Notes: generated by a model from the sequence alone, not told the origin. Numbered from the stretch's first letter, positions 42,124 through 55,466 are shown. The stretch is DNA of 60,000 nucleotides from Hydractinia symbiolongicarpus (GCF_029227915.1 NC_079879.1:5148001-5208000), one strand, 5' to 3'. Made by a program: numbers and translations.

Positions 42124-42475
42124 CAGGGTTCTAATTAGCAGCTCGCAATTCGCAATTTGCGAATCGAAATAGCATTTTTGCGAATCACTTTGCAAAGAAA
42201 AAGATAAAATTGTGAATCGATCGTCTTTTTAAAGTTTAAGAACGAAGAACGGCGATAGAAATGCTGCTTTAGATTGCATTTTTAAAGTTTAAAAACGAAG
42301 AACGGCGATAGAAATGCTTTTTTAGATTCTGTTTCTAAAATTTAAGAACGAAGAAAGGTGATAGAATGCTTTTTTAGATCACATTTTTAAAATTTAAGAA
42401 CAGAAACCGGCAATAAAAATGCTTTTTTAGATCGCATTTTAAAAACTTAAGAACGAAGAACGGCGATAGAAAAAT
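42124..42475 (+). repeat. Dispersed repeat head plus diverged 53-bp satellite
   Basis: 42124-42210 matches, inverted, the segment at 18825-18900 (CTAATTAGCAG..GCGAATCGAAATAGC). From about 42215 there are about five diverged copies of the 53-bp unit seen in the MITE at 34534 (GAACGAAGAACGGCGATAGAAATGCTTTTTTAGAT). Confidence 0.75.
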
Positions 42476-43161
42476 GGTAATTGATCTAAGGTGTTCCCAG
42501 GCCACATCTAGATGGTGGATTACTTCGTTACAGAGTGCTGAAGTTTTTATGAACTGACTTTATTTTTCTAATTCGAACCTTGAACATTTTCAACATGAGC
42601 AAGGAAATTCTTTGTTTTTTTAAATTTTGTTTTCTTTATCTATAATGATGCAGTTCATGTACAATCTCGGACAAAAATATTAAGACAAAGGCAGTTTTTT
42701 CCTGATTTCAGCTAAAAAAAGGTTATGTTGTGTTTATTTGCCTTTATTTTTTTCTGGGAAGCAATAACGCATTGATAGTAATTTTAGGAGATTTACTAGG
42801 CACTAATAAGAAAATTAATGCAAATGCCCGTAGCAACTTATAAAAAATATTTATTGTGATTTAGGACATATGTTAATTTAATAAGAAATGGTTCATTGAA
42901 AACCAGTTTTGCTGCCCTGCAGGCTTCCTTATATGTGAATGATCCGTAGGCGGATGATACTAATTTTTTTCTTTGTCAGTCACACCAGGAGAACAAAGCT
43001 TGCGTTTGTGTGTTAGCTTTGCAGTTGCTAGGAAACTATATTTTTAAACTGTAATTACAGGTTTTATATTACGTAGTAGCTTTTTTAATATCCTGGATAT
43101 CTATGTTACACTTTAACAATTTAAATAAAGTAAATAAAATTTTGTTTAGTTAACATACAAA
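42476..43161. other. Upstream region of IMP3
   Basis: No gene. AT-rich intergenic and presumed 5' region of the next gene; no clear promoter element. Confidence 0.4.
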
Positions 43162-43710
43162 ATGGTGCGCAAACTCAAATATCATGAACAAAAGTTACTG
43201 AAGAAAGTTGATTTCATCGACTGGAAAAGTGACAGTGTGTTAAGAGAAAACAAAATTCTTCGAAAATACCACATACAAAAGAGAGAAGACTATACAAAAT
43301 ATAACAAACTTTGTGGATCTATCCATCAACTTTCAACAAAAATTAGAGAGTTGAATCCCAAAGATCCTGTCAGAATCGAATCTACATACAAACTTTTGCA
43401 AAAGCTTTACAATTTGGGTTTGATCACAGATTCAAAAGATTTCTCCTTGGTAAACAAAGTAACTGCATCTGCATTTTGCAGGAGAAGACTTCCAGTTGTT
43501 ATGGTGAGATTAAAAATGGCAGAACAAATCAAGAATGCTGTTAAGTATATTGAGCAAGGTCATGTTCGCGTAGGTCCTGAAGTTATTCAGGATCCTGCCT
43601 TCTTGGTTGTAAGAAATATGGAGGATTATGTAACTTGGGTAGATAGCTCAAAGATTAAGCAGCATATATTGGAATATAACGATATGAGGGATGACTTCGA
43701 TACTTTGTAA
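43162..43710 (+). CDS. IMP3: U3 small nucleolar ribonucleoprotein IMP3
   Basis: Intact single-exon frame of 182 codons, almost the same length as the animal and yeast proteins (about 184). It starts MVRKLKYHEQKLLKKVDF, the family signature, and has a C-terminal S4 RNA-binding domain (about residues 109-170: RRRLPVVMVRLKMAEQIKNA and HVRVGPEVIQDPAFLV). IMP3 joins the U3 snoRNP/SSU processome in the nucleolus, aiding U3 pairing with pre-rRNA. The absence of introns contrasts with the neighbouring PFAS. No breaks. Confidence 0.96.
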   Translation: MVRKLKYHEQKLLKKVDFIDWKSDSVLRENKILRKYHIQKREDYTKYNKLCGSIHQLSTKIRELNPKDPVRIESTYKLLQKLYNLGLITDSKDFSLVNKVTASAFCRRRLPVVMVRLKMAEQIKNAVKYIEQGHVRVGPEVIQDPAFLVVRNMEDYVTWVDSSKIKQHILEYNDMRDDFDTL

Positions 43711-44287
43711 ACATTGCTATCAAATAATTACATTTTTACTTGAATAACTTTCTTGTTTGTTGTTTTTTTGTTGTTTTTTTGTTGTTTTTTATGGATAATT
43801 TACTGCACAAATGGGTTGTTGTCGGAGAATAACAATACTGATTTATCAGTGTGATTAGTGTAGATTTTTGCTGAGTGTTATGTCTAACATGTGTGTATGT
43901 AACTCTTTTCCATCGTGAGAGTATTTCTGTTTAAAACACTTTGTGGTAATGAATTGGAGTTTTATCTTTACAGTGCATCACTATTGTGTCTGTTTTTCTG
44001 TCAGCCCTTAAATTCATGTTGCCACCATGTTTACGTTGAGGGAATTGCCATTCCACATTGAATTTCGTAGAGGATAGGTTACTTGATACACTATTGTGAG
44101 TTTAGAGTTTTGTGAAGCAACATTATTTACTATTGTTTTGCACTAAGTTTGTGCAGACAAAAAAATCATTTCGCTGAACTATGATACCCATCTTATGTGT
44201 TCTATTGTTAAATTGGTTTGTTTTTTAGATTTGCACAATATCCTACATTTTTCTTTGTAACAATATTTTGTTTTTTATATTATAAAG
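43711..44287. other. IMP3-PFAS intergenic region
   Basis: Contains T/G-rich low-complexity runs (TTTGTTGTTTTTTTG near 43760). Presumed promoter of PFAS; a T-rich tract ending in TTATATTATAAAG precedes the PFAS ATG. Confidence 0.4.
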
Positions 44288-47200
44288 ATGGAAAAAGTTG
44301 TGCATTATTTTAAAAAACCTGGTTTATCCACTAACAATGATGACTTGTTGATATCAAAGGTAAAGGCTTTGCACAAAGAGATTGATATTTCTGTAGAAAC
44401 AGAATTATGTTACAATGTTTCTATAAATTCAATTTTATCTGAAACCGATAAAAACAAATTGGTTTTCCTTTTATCGGAATGTTTTCAAGAGGGAAATCTT
44501 TCAGAAGAATCATGGTTAGAGAATAGCAACAATTGTATCTTAGAATTTGGTCCAAGGCTAAACTTTGCTACTTCGTTTTCAACTAATGCTGTGTCAATTT
44601 GTCATGGTATTGGTTTGAAGCAGATTTCAAGAATAGAATTATCGCGTCGGTATGCCTTAAAAATAAGTGACATAAATAAATCATATGATAAAGTTATAAG
44701 AGACATTTCAGGACTTCTTCATGATAAAATGACAGAAATGAGATACAAAAAAAGCCTAGAATCATTTTCCATCAATATAGATCCTGAGGAAGTGTATGAA
44801 ATTAACATTATGAATGAAGGAAAAAAGGCACTGGAGTGTGCAAACACAAAAATGGGTTTAGCTTTAGATAAATGGGATTTAGACTATTATACAAATTTAT
44901 TTAAGAACAAGTTAAAACGCAACCCAACAAATGTGGAATGTTTTGATCTTGCTCAATCAAACAGTGAACATTGTCGACATTGGTTTTTTAAAGGAAAAAT
45001 GATAATTGATGGTGAAGAAATGAATAAATGTTTAATGGAATTAGTATGTGAGACACAGAAAACAACTAATGACAATAACATAATTAAATTTTCAGACAAT
45101 AGCAGGTAGTGTACAGTGTTTTTCATATTCTTAAAACATTTTTGTTTGCTAATTGATCAGTTTGATTGGTTGTGTATGCATGCTTTTTAATCATTTCAAT
45201 TCAGATAAATTCATTTGCAATATGAGTTCATCTTCCATACTCAAGCACTCTTTCTTTTAGTGCCATTAAAGGCTACAAAATTTCAACACTGATTCCTGAG
45301 GACCCCACATCAGCAAGTTCATACAAGAAGAGCAATATATTACGTCATATCTTATTAACTGCTGAAACTCATAACTTTCCAACTGGTATATCATGCATGA
45401 AAAACAATTCTTTGTTTTTTTGTTTTGTTTCAGAAACTTATTTTTATTGTTTGTTTCAGGTGTGGCTCCATTCCCGGGTGCTACCACCGGTACAGGTGGG
45501 AGAATTAGAGACACTCACGCAGCTGGTATAGGTTCTCATGTAGTTGCTGGGACTGCAGGATATTGCTTTGGAAATCTTCATATCTCTGGTTAGTAGTAGA
45601 AATGAGTAACAAAGAACCAATGTTGTTAGTTGGTAGTTGCTGTAGCTCTTACTCAAGAAATTTGCTTTTTAATTTCAGGATATGACTTGCCTTGGGAAGA
45701 GAACTTTGAATATCCTCACAATTTTGCGTTGCCCTTAGAAGTAGCAATAGAGGCAAGTAATGGTGCTTCAGATTATGGAAATAAGTTTGGTGAGCCTGTT
45801 ATTTGTGGTTTTGCTCGTTCATTTGGTATGTTACTACCAGATGGTGAAAGAAGGGAGTGGATTAAACCAATCATGTTCAGTGGTGGCATTGGTTCTATTG
45901 ATAATGATCACGTAATGAAGAAGCATCCACAAATTGGTAATTTTTTAATAGTTTGTTCCGAAGTAAATTCAAAATCTTCTAAACGGCCTAAATTGAAACC
46001 TTACAATTTTTCAGGACAGTTTTTTTATCTGATCAGCTAAAACTTTAAACTAGAATTACTTATTATGGTTATACAAGTGAGAAAATGAATTGGTTTAGTC
46101 AGTTAGGAAATAGAGGAAAACTGGTAAGGGAATACTACAGAGTATTATTACTTTTGTGAAGCTAGAGTAAAACCTAGACAGTCGAGGTTGAAGTTTAAAG
46201 TTGTGCTAGCATCAAAAGTGAATTTCAAATAAATAAAAACCCTTGTTAATAACTTATCAATTAATTTTTACATTTATTTTCTTTAATTCATTCTGCACTG
46301 TTTTGATTAAAGTCACTTGTTTGTATATGAATTTTTGGTGTTTTTTAAGGTATGAAAGTTTTGAAAGTTGGAGGTCCTGTGTATCGTATTGGTGTTGGTG
46401 GAGGAGCAGCTTCGTCAATACAAGTTCAAGGTGATAACGCGGAGGAGTTGGATTTTGGTGCTGTACAACGTGGAGATGCTGAAATGGAACAAAAATTAAA
46501 TCGACTTATCAGAGCTTGTATCGAAATGCGAGAAAACAATCCGATATGTAGTATACATGACCAAGGTGCAGGTGGAAACGGTACTATTTGTTGTTTGTAT
46601 TTTATTTGCATTTTCCACTTTAGTATCCCTCTGAATTTTAATTTGCTATCTCTGAATTTACTTTCTTTGATATGTGACATTATCATAGAAAATGTAACAA
46701 AAATTAGCTGAAAACTTCAAAGTTATAGTAAGTTGCAACAAATTGTAAAGCTTTTGTGTTTCATCTCATTCACCAGGTCATCAAAACAAGGTTAAGCTAA
46801 AGATAAAATTCAATTACCATGATGACTTACCAATCTGATAATTCTGAATATAATTTTGGTATAAGATAGAAATCCACTTGAATATCTATTTTTTCAAGAC
46901 ATCCTTTTAATAATTTAAAGGAGTTTTGACCTCCAGTTTGTAATTCATAAAAAAAATCTGCATTTTAATTAGTAAATGTCTTGGAGGATAAATATCTTCT
47001 ACATTCTGATTAGGAAATGTGTTAAAGGAGATTTGTGAACCTGCTGGTGCATTGATCAAGGTGAGCCAGTTTCAACTTGCTGATCCTACATTATCGGTGC
47101 TGGAGATATGGGGTGCAGAATACCAAGAAAGTGATGCTATCTTAATCGAAGAGAAAAATGTTGATATTTTGAAGAAGATTGGCGAAAGAGAAAAAGTAGA

Positions 47201-50200
47201 GGTGTCATTTGTGGGCGATATAACAGGTGACTTCTTATACTAAATGACGTTGTTTAAGTGACAGTCCAGGTTGCTTACTTCTACCGCATAGAGTTTATAT
47301 CTGGGTGTGGTAATATTAGATTTTTATAATCAACTCTATTTTCTGAAGATGGTATGTTTGATTATATGTTTTACTTTTTTTATTGTATATTTAAACAGAA
47401 TTTCCAGTCGATCTTCTTGCTTTTTTTAACAATGTTTCCGAAAGTAAAGATGGTACTTCTGTGTCTGATTGTCAAGACAGTAAAATTGAAATTAAATAAC
47501 TTCTGTACATTTTGATTGGATTTAAATAACTTCTTTACATTTTGATTGGATATTTGTTGTAGTTGTTTTCTTCAATTGTTTTTACACCGAAATTTTTGAT
47601 ATTTAAAACGAGACTATTTTTTGACATCTGCAAAATGGCAAACATTCAAAATTCAGGGCAAGTATTAGTTTTGGATCCACATGGTAGAATACAGTAACAT
47701 TGAGTTTTTAACATATTGTTTTTTTCTTACATAGCTGTTGTTGTTTTGTTCTATTTGATCTCTTTGTTTCTCATGTGACAAAATTTCGAACATATTGCTG
47801 TTTTTAAAAGACGTAGTTTTTTTAAAATAACTGCTCTATTTTAAGGTGATGGGAAAGTCATATTAGAAGACACAAGAAGTTGTAAGGATGAAAAGAATTA
47901 TGATAAGGAGATGATAATATCTAAAGCAGTTGATTTGCCGCTTGATGTTGTTCTTGGAAAGATGCCTCCCAAAGTAAAACATTTATTTCCTACCGCATAA
48001 TTCAAATTAGCACCCAGGGTGCTAATTAATTTTATACATGGGTGTTTAATCTGCGATGAGTGCTTAAAAATTGGGCGATTATAAATTTATCTAAATTGTT
48101 AAAAAAAATGTGCGTGCTTTAGTTTTTTTTACGAAGTATAAACAAAATGTAGCAACAGTTTTCGAAATAATCACAATTCATTCAACACAAAAAGAAGTTC
48201 CGCAATGTTAACATCAACATTGTAAGTCCAATAATACATTTTCAAAAACAATTTGTTGCTTTCCGTCAAATATTGTTTCTACCAAAGTTGCTGAGAAGTT
48301 CTGCGAATTTTAAAACAAATGCTTATAAAGTAGTTACTTCTAATTTTATGCTTAAACGTTGTTGTTTTTTTAATGTGTCCAACATCTGGATGTAGCATCT
48401 ATACAGCTGACGTTTTCATTGTTATGCTTTATCATCTTTTTAGACCTACCATTTAAACAGAATAAAGAAAGCACTCTCGCCAGTGTGTTTACAGCCTGCT
48501 CTCACTGTGCGCGATGCGTTGGAAAGAGTTTTAAGACTACCATCGGTGGCAAGCAAAAGATATCTAACAAACAAGGTATTTTTTATCTTTGTTGCTTAAC
48601 TCACATCCGTTAAATTTTGTTTGAAAAGTTTTCAAGTTATTAAAACACCTATTAAAAAGTAATTTCTCTTTGTTAGCTTTACAACGGTTCTTGTAGTCAC
48701 ATCGCCGACAATGTTAACGTGGGCGCTATCAACTATCAATTTCTGTCCATAATTTGATAAGATATTTAATTCACCTTTCTCTTTAAGGTTGATCGTTCAG
48801 TAACAGGCCTTATTGCACAGCAACAATGTGTTGGACCACTTCACACTCCTTTAGCTGATGTTGCTGTTACGGCGTTGTCACATTTTGACACTGTTGGAGC
48901 TGCTACGTCCATCGGAGAACAACCTATTAAAATGTTGGTCGATGAAAAGAAAGGTGCAAGACTGACGGTTGCCGAGGCTTTTACAAATTTGATGTTCGCC
49001 AGTATTACAGATATTAGAGTATGTTGGTTTCTGTGTATTGTTTTGTTTTCTAAAAATGTGTGGCTTTTAATAATCTACTTCTCTTTATCCTAGGATGTGA
49101 AATGTAGTGCAAACTGGATGTGGCCTGCTAAGCTAAATGGAGAAGGAGCTCGTATGTTTGACGCCTGTAAAGCCATGTCGGATTTGCTCTCCTCCCTTGG
49201 TGCTGCAGTAGATGGGGGAAAGGATTCTTTGAGTATGGCAGCTCGTGTAGAAAAAGATGTTGTGAAGGCTCCAGGGGCTCTTGTTATGTCGTTATATGCA
49301 CCTTGTCCTGACATTAGAAAGACCGTAACCCCTGATCTAAAGTGTTCTGGAAATTCTTTAATTTATGTGAAAATGTCAGGAAATGAATCCTGGAAGGTCG
49401 GAGGGTCAGCCTTAGCACAAGTGTTTAATCAAATTGGAGATGATGTACCTGATATCGACGATAGTGAGGTAAGTTTATTTTTATCATTCATCGTTCTCTT
49501 CACCTTTTTTGTTTGTTTTCACATATTTTTTTTATTTTAAAGTTGTTTGCTCGCTCATTTAATGCAATCCAATCACTGGTCGACAAAGAATTGTTGGAAT
49601 CTGGTCACGATGTATCAGACGGAGGTTTGGTAACAACATTGCTCGAGATGTCATTTGCAGGCAATCTAGGTTTCAGCGTGCAACTCAATGAGATGATGAT
49701 GAAATCAAACGACAATGTCATGCATGTGTTATTTGCTGAAGAGCCTGGTGCTATTCTCGAAGTTTCTGAAAAGCATATTAATACAGTGTTGGTAAAATTA
49801 AAAGACAGCCATGTTCCATGCTTTAAAATAGGCCACGTTACAGAAACTGGTGAGGTCGTTCTCACGGTATGTGATAAAACTATCCTCAGAGATAAGGTTA
49901 GTTTATTGCGTAGCGTTTGGGAAGAAACAAGTTTTCAATTAGAATATTTACAATGCAATCCGGCATGTGTGAAAGAAGAAGAAGACGGGTTAAAAGATAG
50001 ACGTGCGCCTGTTTATCAGATTTCGTTTGTTCCAAAACCCGCAGTGCTGATAGACAGTTTATTATACCGTCCAAAAGTAGCAGTGTTGAGAGAGGAGGGG
50101 AGTAACGGAGACAGAGAAATGGCGTCGAGTTTGTACATGGCTGGCTTTAATGGGTTTGATGTTAACATGCAAGATTTGTGTGGAGGATGCATTGATTTCA

Positions 50201-50871
50201 ATGCTTTCCAGGGCCTGGTTTTTGTTGGTGGATTTAGCTATGCGGATGTGTTCGGTTCGGCGAAAGGTTGGGCAGCTTCATGTAGGTTTAATGCAGTAGC
50301 GCAAAAGCAGTTGGAAGCGTTTCGGCAACGAGATGATACATTCAGCTTAGGTGTTTGTAATGGATGCCAACTAATGAGTTTACTTGGTTGGGTCGGCGGA
50401 AAAGACGGCGAGGTGGAACAGACCACTTGTTTTACCCATAATTTATCTGGACGCTTTGAGTCGCGTTTTGTTAATGTTAAAATTACGGAGAGTCCGTCCA
50501 TCATGTTAAAGGGGATGGAAGGCTCAGTCATGGGTGTTTGGGTGGCACATGGAGAGGGAAGAATGCAAGCACAATCTGAAGAGCATCTTGCGCATTTACT
50601 GGGCAACAACTTAGCACCCATTCGTTATGTAAATGAACTTGGTGAGGTAACGCAACGGTATCCATTAAACCCGAACGGCTCATTGAACGGTATTGCTGGA
50701 TTATGTTCGTCAGATGGTCGCCACTTGGCAATGATGCCGCATCCTGAAAGATGCACATTAATGTGGCAGTGGCCATGGTTACCCAAGAAATTTGATTCGT
50801 CTGCTTCACCATGGTTACAAATGTTTCATAATGCATTCGAGTGGTGTACAGAAAATAAAAAAGGAACATAA
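44288..50871 (+). CDS. PFAS: Phosphoribosylformylglycinamidine synthase (FGAM synthase), 11 exons
   Basis: Exons: 44288-45105, 45261-45385, 45460-45588, 45679-45936, 46350-46580, 47014-47226, 47846-47973, 48444-48575, 48788-49018, 49094-49468, 49543-50871. All introns are GT..AG, and the sum is 3969 bases, exactly 1322 codons plus stop (human PFAS 1338 residues). The protein turns FGAR, glutamine and ATP into FGAM, step 4 of de novo purine synthesis, in the cytosol. Landmarks: NSEHCRHWFFKGK in exon 1, TETHNFP-type AETHNFPTG and GVAPFPGATTGTGGRIRD in exons 2-3, DGGKDSLSMAA in exon 10, and the C-terminal glutamine amidotransferase with the Cys nucleophile in LGVCNGCQL and the His/Glu pair in MPHPER. 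No break; evidently functional. Confidence 0.97.
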
Positions 50872-52996
50872 AAAAGAAAAATATTTTTAGAAAAATGAAA
50901 AATGTTTTAAAAATTTCTTACAGTTCATATTTTTTTAAATTTTCAAGGTTATAATTTTTATATTAGAGATATTCTTATTTGCTCATTTTTTTCCTATTCT
51001 TTGCAAACTTCAAATAGAATTTTTATATCGAGATTTTGTAGTATTGTTTCTTACTCAAAATTTCTTACTGAAAACACGTTTGTTGTTTACATACGGGAGA
51101 GATTATGGGTACTTTGAACTGGTATATTGCGAAATATTTGAAATGAAATATGATGAACTGTCAGCAATCCAACTAAACAGGTCTATAAGATGGCTTTACA
51201 ATTTTTTAAAAAAATCTGCTTTAAAGTTAAGTTTCAACCTAACCGAATCCGATGTTGGTGTGTTCGTTCGCACATCAAGTTTCTTTAAAATGAAAGTGCT
51301 TATTTAGTTGCCAGCAGAAAAGTGCAAATGGAAATTGAGAACAAACGATGGTGCATGTTTCATAAAACTTAAATAGGGAATGATACGAAGACGGAGTTGT
51401 GATCTATAATACGCAAAAATAATACGTAATTGCGAAAGCTTTATTGGTGAGACGCAAAATTCTTCTGAAACATATTTTTACCTATTGCAAAGCATGCGAA
51501 CCAGTAACTGTTCAATTGAAACAAAAAATTACATTTTTTCTTTTAGGGACACATGACGTAAGGTTGGCCGCTGAATGCTAATTAAAAAATTGTTAAGTTT
51601 GACAAAAGTTAACAAAAATTTTTATGGCTTTTTTTTCCGTACGCGTTTAAACATACTGATAAATTCAAGCTCGTCCATTTGTTAGGCTTTTTATATTTAG
51701 GCGCCCTGAAGAAGGGCCTCCTAAATGTAAAAGGCCGTCCAAATATAAACAGCCTAACAAGTCCTAGGGACGAGGTTGTTGAGAATTGAATTTCTTGTGT
51801 TGAGAAAAGACGAACTGGACAGCGAATTTTACCCAAAGAAACACTTACTGGGAGAACTTTTTGTGATATTTGGTGGATATTGTAAAAGTCGGTGAAAGAA
51901 TTATTTTATGGCCTTTGGTGCGAAATTAATACTTTTACTGTCGACCACGAATAAAAATTTTTTTAGGTACCTACTTTGTGCTGTGGTGTTTTTTTTTGTA
52001 ACATAACATACTCTAGAAAAATGTCATGTGAAGAAAGATTGTAAGGAATGAGACATCAAATCAATTAATTTAAAGCTCTTTTAAAAAATTCGATGCCAGA
52101 TAAAAAAATTGATATTTTTTTTTAATTTAAAAAAATTCAACGAGCAGAACTGCGAAGACAAATGGCAGGCCTCCTAACCGCGAAAATTTCTCCCTTTTAA
52201 GGATTTCTCCCCAAAGTGCATCTTTTGTGGGGCGAAATATTTCATGATAATTTTTTTAGTTTATTTCAATAGAATTCTCTAATTTCAAACAATCTGACAT
52301 AGGCAACTGTATTTTTTAACGTGTCAGAAGACCTTGGCAACAACAAGGGTTCACCCGGTCCCGTAACTTCCAGCATGTGTAGCCTAGGGGTAAAAGAACC
52401 ACAGGAAAGCGGAAATTCAGACTGCCCTGCTTGATGTAAATAAATGGCAGAGCAGATGCGCGCAAGTAACAAAAGTAATATATTCTTTTTTGAACCTTTC
52501 AAATAATATTTGTAGTGTTTTCTAGGTAGCAAAGGACTATTGATTGCTTTCGATGTAATTAACTAACTAGAATTTAATGATTTCCTTTGCATTATTAGAA
52601 ATGTGGAGGTCACAAAATACTTGGTGTGTAATATAGTCATCCATACCACCCTGATGAATAAGAATGACCCTAGCTAATGACTTCTTTGTATCATTGTCAT
52701 TAATTATTCTACCAAAAGATAGTTAGCTATATATCCACCTTATTTATCATATTTTTGGATTATGTGTATTATTGTATATTATTAATGCATCTGAGAGGGA
52801 GGATTGACATCAACAAAGCTTTAGCTAAAAAATAATTTGTTTTGATTTTTAAGAATCAGTTATAGCTAGCCAGCTAGTAGGTGATCAGTACCACATATTG
52901 TTTTTTCCAAAATTAGTGTCAAAATGATACTATCTGGTGGTGGAAATAGCAAATTACCCTCATATTATCAAATAGGTGCCCTGCGGTAAGTCATTA
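50872..52996. other. Intergenic region with a hairpin repeat
   Basis: No gene supported. At 51678-51757, GTTAGGCTTTTTATATTTAGG and its imperfect complement (CCAAATATAAACAGCCTAAC) form a hairpin around CGCCC..GGGCC arms. It is flanked by CTCGTCC and GGGACGAGG, a likely MITE. Confidence 0.5.
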
Positions 52997-52999
52997 TTA

Positions 53000-53581
53000 G
53001 TCCACCATCAAAAATATGTTATGTTCGCGTCCTCCGACTGATTCACTTTTGGTAATGAAAACCTGGGTCGGTAAGTCAGAAAAAAAACGGAATTTTTTTT
53101 TTCAATTCAAACACAATATAAGGTCACTAAATTTGAGTTACCACAACTCTTAAATAGCTGAACGATTTCATATTTTTCACAAATATAATTTAGGATTTAC
53201 TTACAGTCATTGTTTACAGAAAGAAGAGAAAATTTGTCTTACAAAAATTCACTGGTGCGGCAATTTCATGCTGCCATGTTTTAGTAATTAAGATAATTTT
53301 ATGTGACCGACATCTATACTGTGATACGGGTCCAACCTCGTCCCTAGCATTTCCCGTATAAGTTAATTCCTTTAGGGTACTCCTTGTGTTACAGACAGTT
53401 TGTGGGGTGGCGAAAAAAGGGTCTGCAAACGATGTTGAGTGACGCTATATTTTTATAGCACTGGGAACGAATTTAGTCGCTCCGATCTAAAAATCCCAGG
53501 AAAAAATACGCCCAAACGACCGACTGACTTATTCTTGCCGGGTCTTCAGGACCCGAACATAACATATTTTTGATGGTGGAC
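53000..53581. mobile_element. MITE with CATCAAAAATATGTT termini, copy 2
   Basis: 582 bp. Termini GTCCACCATCAAAAATATG on both sides (inverted), flanked by TTA (52997-52999, 53582-53584). Related, in the opposite orientation, to the element at 16787-17212; both share AAATATGTTRTGTTC, GAGTCGGT-like and GATCGGAGC-like blocks. The interior here is longer. Confidence 0.82.
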
Positions 53582-54448
53582 TTATGTGTATTTTTGTGAT
53601 AAATTTAAATGGGGGAAGCTATTGATAACTCTGGTGCACATGCTGACATGTTATTTCTATGTTCTTAAAGCAAAGTATAAACATTATGTCACACTGAAAC
53701 CCTTATGTACATTCATATTTCATGTTTACTGTGATTATCTATATTTAATGTTTGTTGACATTGGTTTGTAAGATAAAAATATTTTTGTAAAAGAAATCAT
53801 CCCTTCAAAAATTGTTTAGACCACACCACACCTCTTTTGTGAAAATAGTCCTGCTGAAAGTTGTTTGCCTGTGGCCCCTAAGAATTGCATGTACAAGAAA
53901 CTACTGTATTTATTTGTAACATTTTGCTTTGCTTTTTTTTCTCTTTATATAAAGGAATGTTGTATCTGGGTGCAGGCCATTTCGTGAGAGGCGTGCGATC
54001 GCAGGCGCACGCCCCCACACACGTGCAGATTTGTTTAGGTGTGCGATTCATTGCACGCGCAAAACGTTGCCATAATTAAAAGTTATTGTATTTATAACAA
54101 AGAAAATTTATTAAATAAACCTTAAAAATAAACTATCATTCTTTTACTGAACTCTAAAAATAAACGGTCATTCTTTTACTGAACTTACAATAGATTGCAC
54201 GTGAGCAGTCTTTACCAAATGTTGATAATGTGAATTTAATTGCTACCATTTGCTTTTATTCTTTCTTTTTGCCGACCAAGGGGTATATTATGCAGAACAG
54301 ATATAGGTTGCTAACGACCTAGTGTGTGGCCACTATCTTTTGAAGAATTTGTTTCTTTTTCCTTTCAAATTTTGTGAACCAATGAAAACATTGACATTGT
54401 TAATGATGGGATCGTCGATATTTTATTTTGTTTGTTCAGTTTGGTTTA

Positions 54449-54723
54449 ATGTGGAGATTATATCAGCGCTATAAGTTTTTTTTAAAAATATCTGAAAAAA
54501 GAACGAAAGGAAATAAAGTTGAATTAAAAACTTTTGAAAGTTGGGGTAAATCAGATATTCTTGTTTGGAAGACAGAGGAAAAAGATGGAAAGGTATTAAT
54601 GAACTATGTTTGGTGTAAAGTTTGTACGAGGTATAAAACGGAAATTACTTCTCGATTAAAAGGAAATGCGAAGACAGCTGCGTTAGCGTTATAAACGGTA
54701 CAAATGTGATAACAAAATACCAG
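54449..54723 (+). pseudogene. hAT/ZNF862-type transposase N-terminal exon, frameshifted
   Basis: From the ATG at 54449 the frame reads through a BED/TTF-like zinc finger start (KSDILVWKTEEKDGKV, then MNYVWCKVCTRYK with a C-x2-C pair) and ends at TAA near 54692. One base more would give FINGTNVITKYQ leading to a good donor (CAG GTGAGA) at 54723/54724, so a single-base deletion near 54688 broke it. This N-terminal pattern is seen in ZNF862-like hAT transposases. The catalytic exons are not found in the element. Confidence 0.6.
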
Positions 54724-54887
54724 GTGAGAGATTTTAACAGTAAAAGGTTGTTTTGATTTATTTTTATTTTTTCTAATATTTTAATTGATTTTATATAAAA
54801 ATGCAACAATATTTTAATCTTTGTAAGGTCGCCTTTTGGAGAATTTAAAAGAAATTCAGCATTATTTTAGTTAAAATAACTAAAAGA

Positions 54888-55466
54888 TCTATATAATAAT
54901 ACGCCAGTTCTGTCTGTCTGTCTGTCTGTCTGTGACTTTTGCAAAGTGGATAAAATTTCTTTGATAAAGTCTATAAAACATCGTCTATAAATTTGTTCTG
55001 TAAATTACCAAACTTTGACGTTAAAGCAATATTGACGTCAAAGGAAAGTATATTAAGATTAGTGAAGCCATTGCATTGCACTTTTAAATTTAAGGCTAAA
55101 TAACTTGGAAACGGGTGGAAATAACTGACGTCATCTCCTGCGTAGTTAACTAGGGACCACCTGGGACCAATTTGGGTACGTTTCCCAAACCTGGGTCCCC
55201 GAATCCGTTTCGGAATGGACGGGTTGATGACGTCACCAAAAAACCTTCAAAGCCTAATATCTCTGCAACCGTTTGTCAAAAATACGCAATCCTATACGTT
55301 TTCTTGATCAGCGTTTCAAGACCTATACAATGAAGTCAGCAGATATACAAATTTCTAAAAAAAAAATTTGTAATTGCACTGCTGACGTCAGCAAAAAATC
55401 TAAAACAACCTATTTTTCCATTGTCCTTCTGCCTAAGTGGATTTTTCCACAAGCCTTATCGACTAG
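54888..55466 (+). mobile_element. Non-autonomous Helitron, nested in the hAT-like element
   Basis: Starts TCTATATAATAATACGCC after an A and ends in CTAG before a T (A^T target, no duplication). A short hairpin GTGGATTTTTCCAC lies 13 bases before the terminal CTAG; TCTGTCTGTC repeats lie near the 5' end, all typical of animal Helitrons. The related hAT copy shows the unoccupied site (AAAAGA joined to TAATAT) at 36984/36985 on the opposite strand. No Rep/helicase. Confidence 0.9.

Noticed and set aside
50528-50869. Reverse-strand open frame opposite the last PFAS exon
   Set aside because: Shadow of a well-supported coding exon.
51044-51307. 87-codon frame downstream of PFAS
   Set aside because: Low-complexity, AT-driven, with no motif, no splice context and no real upstream signals.
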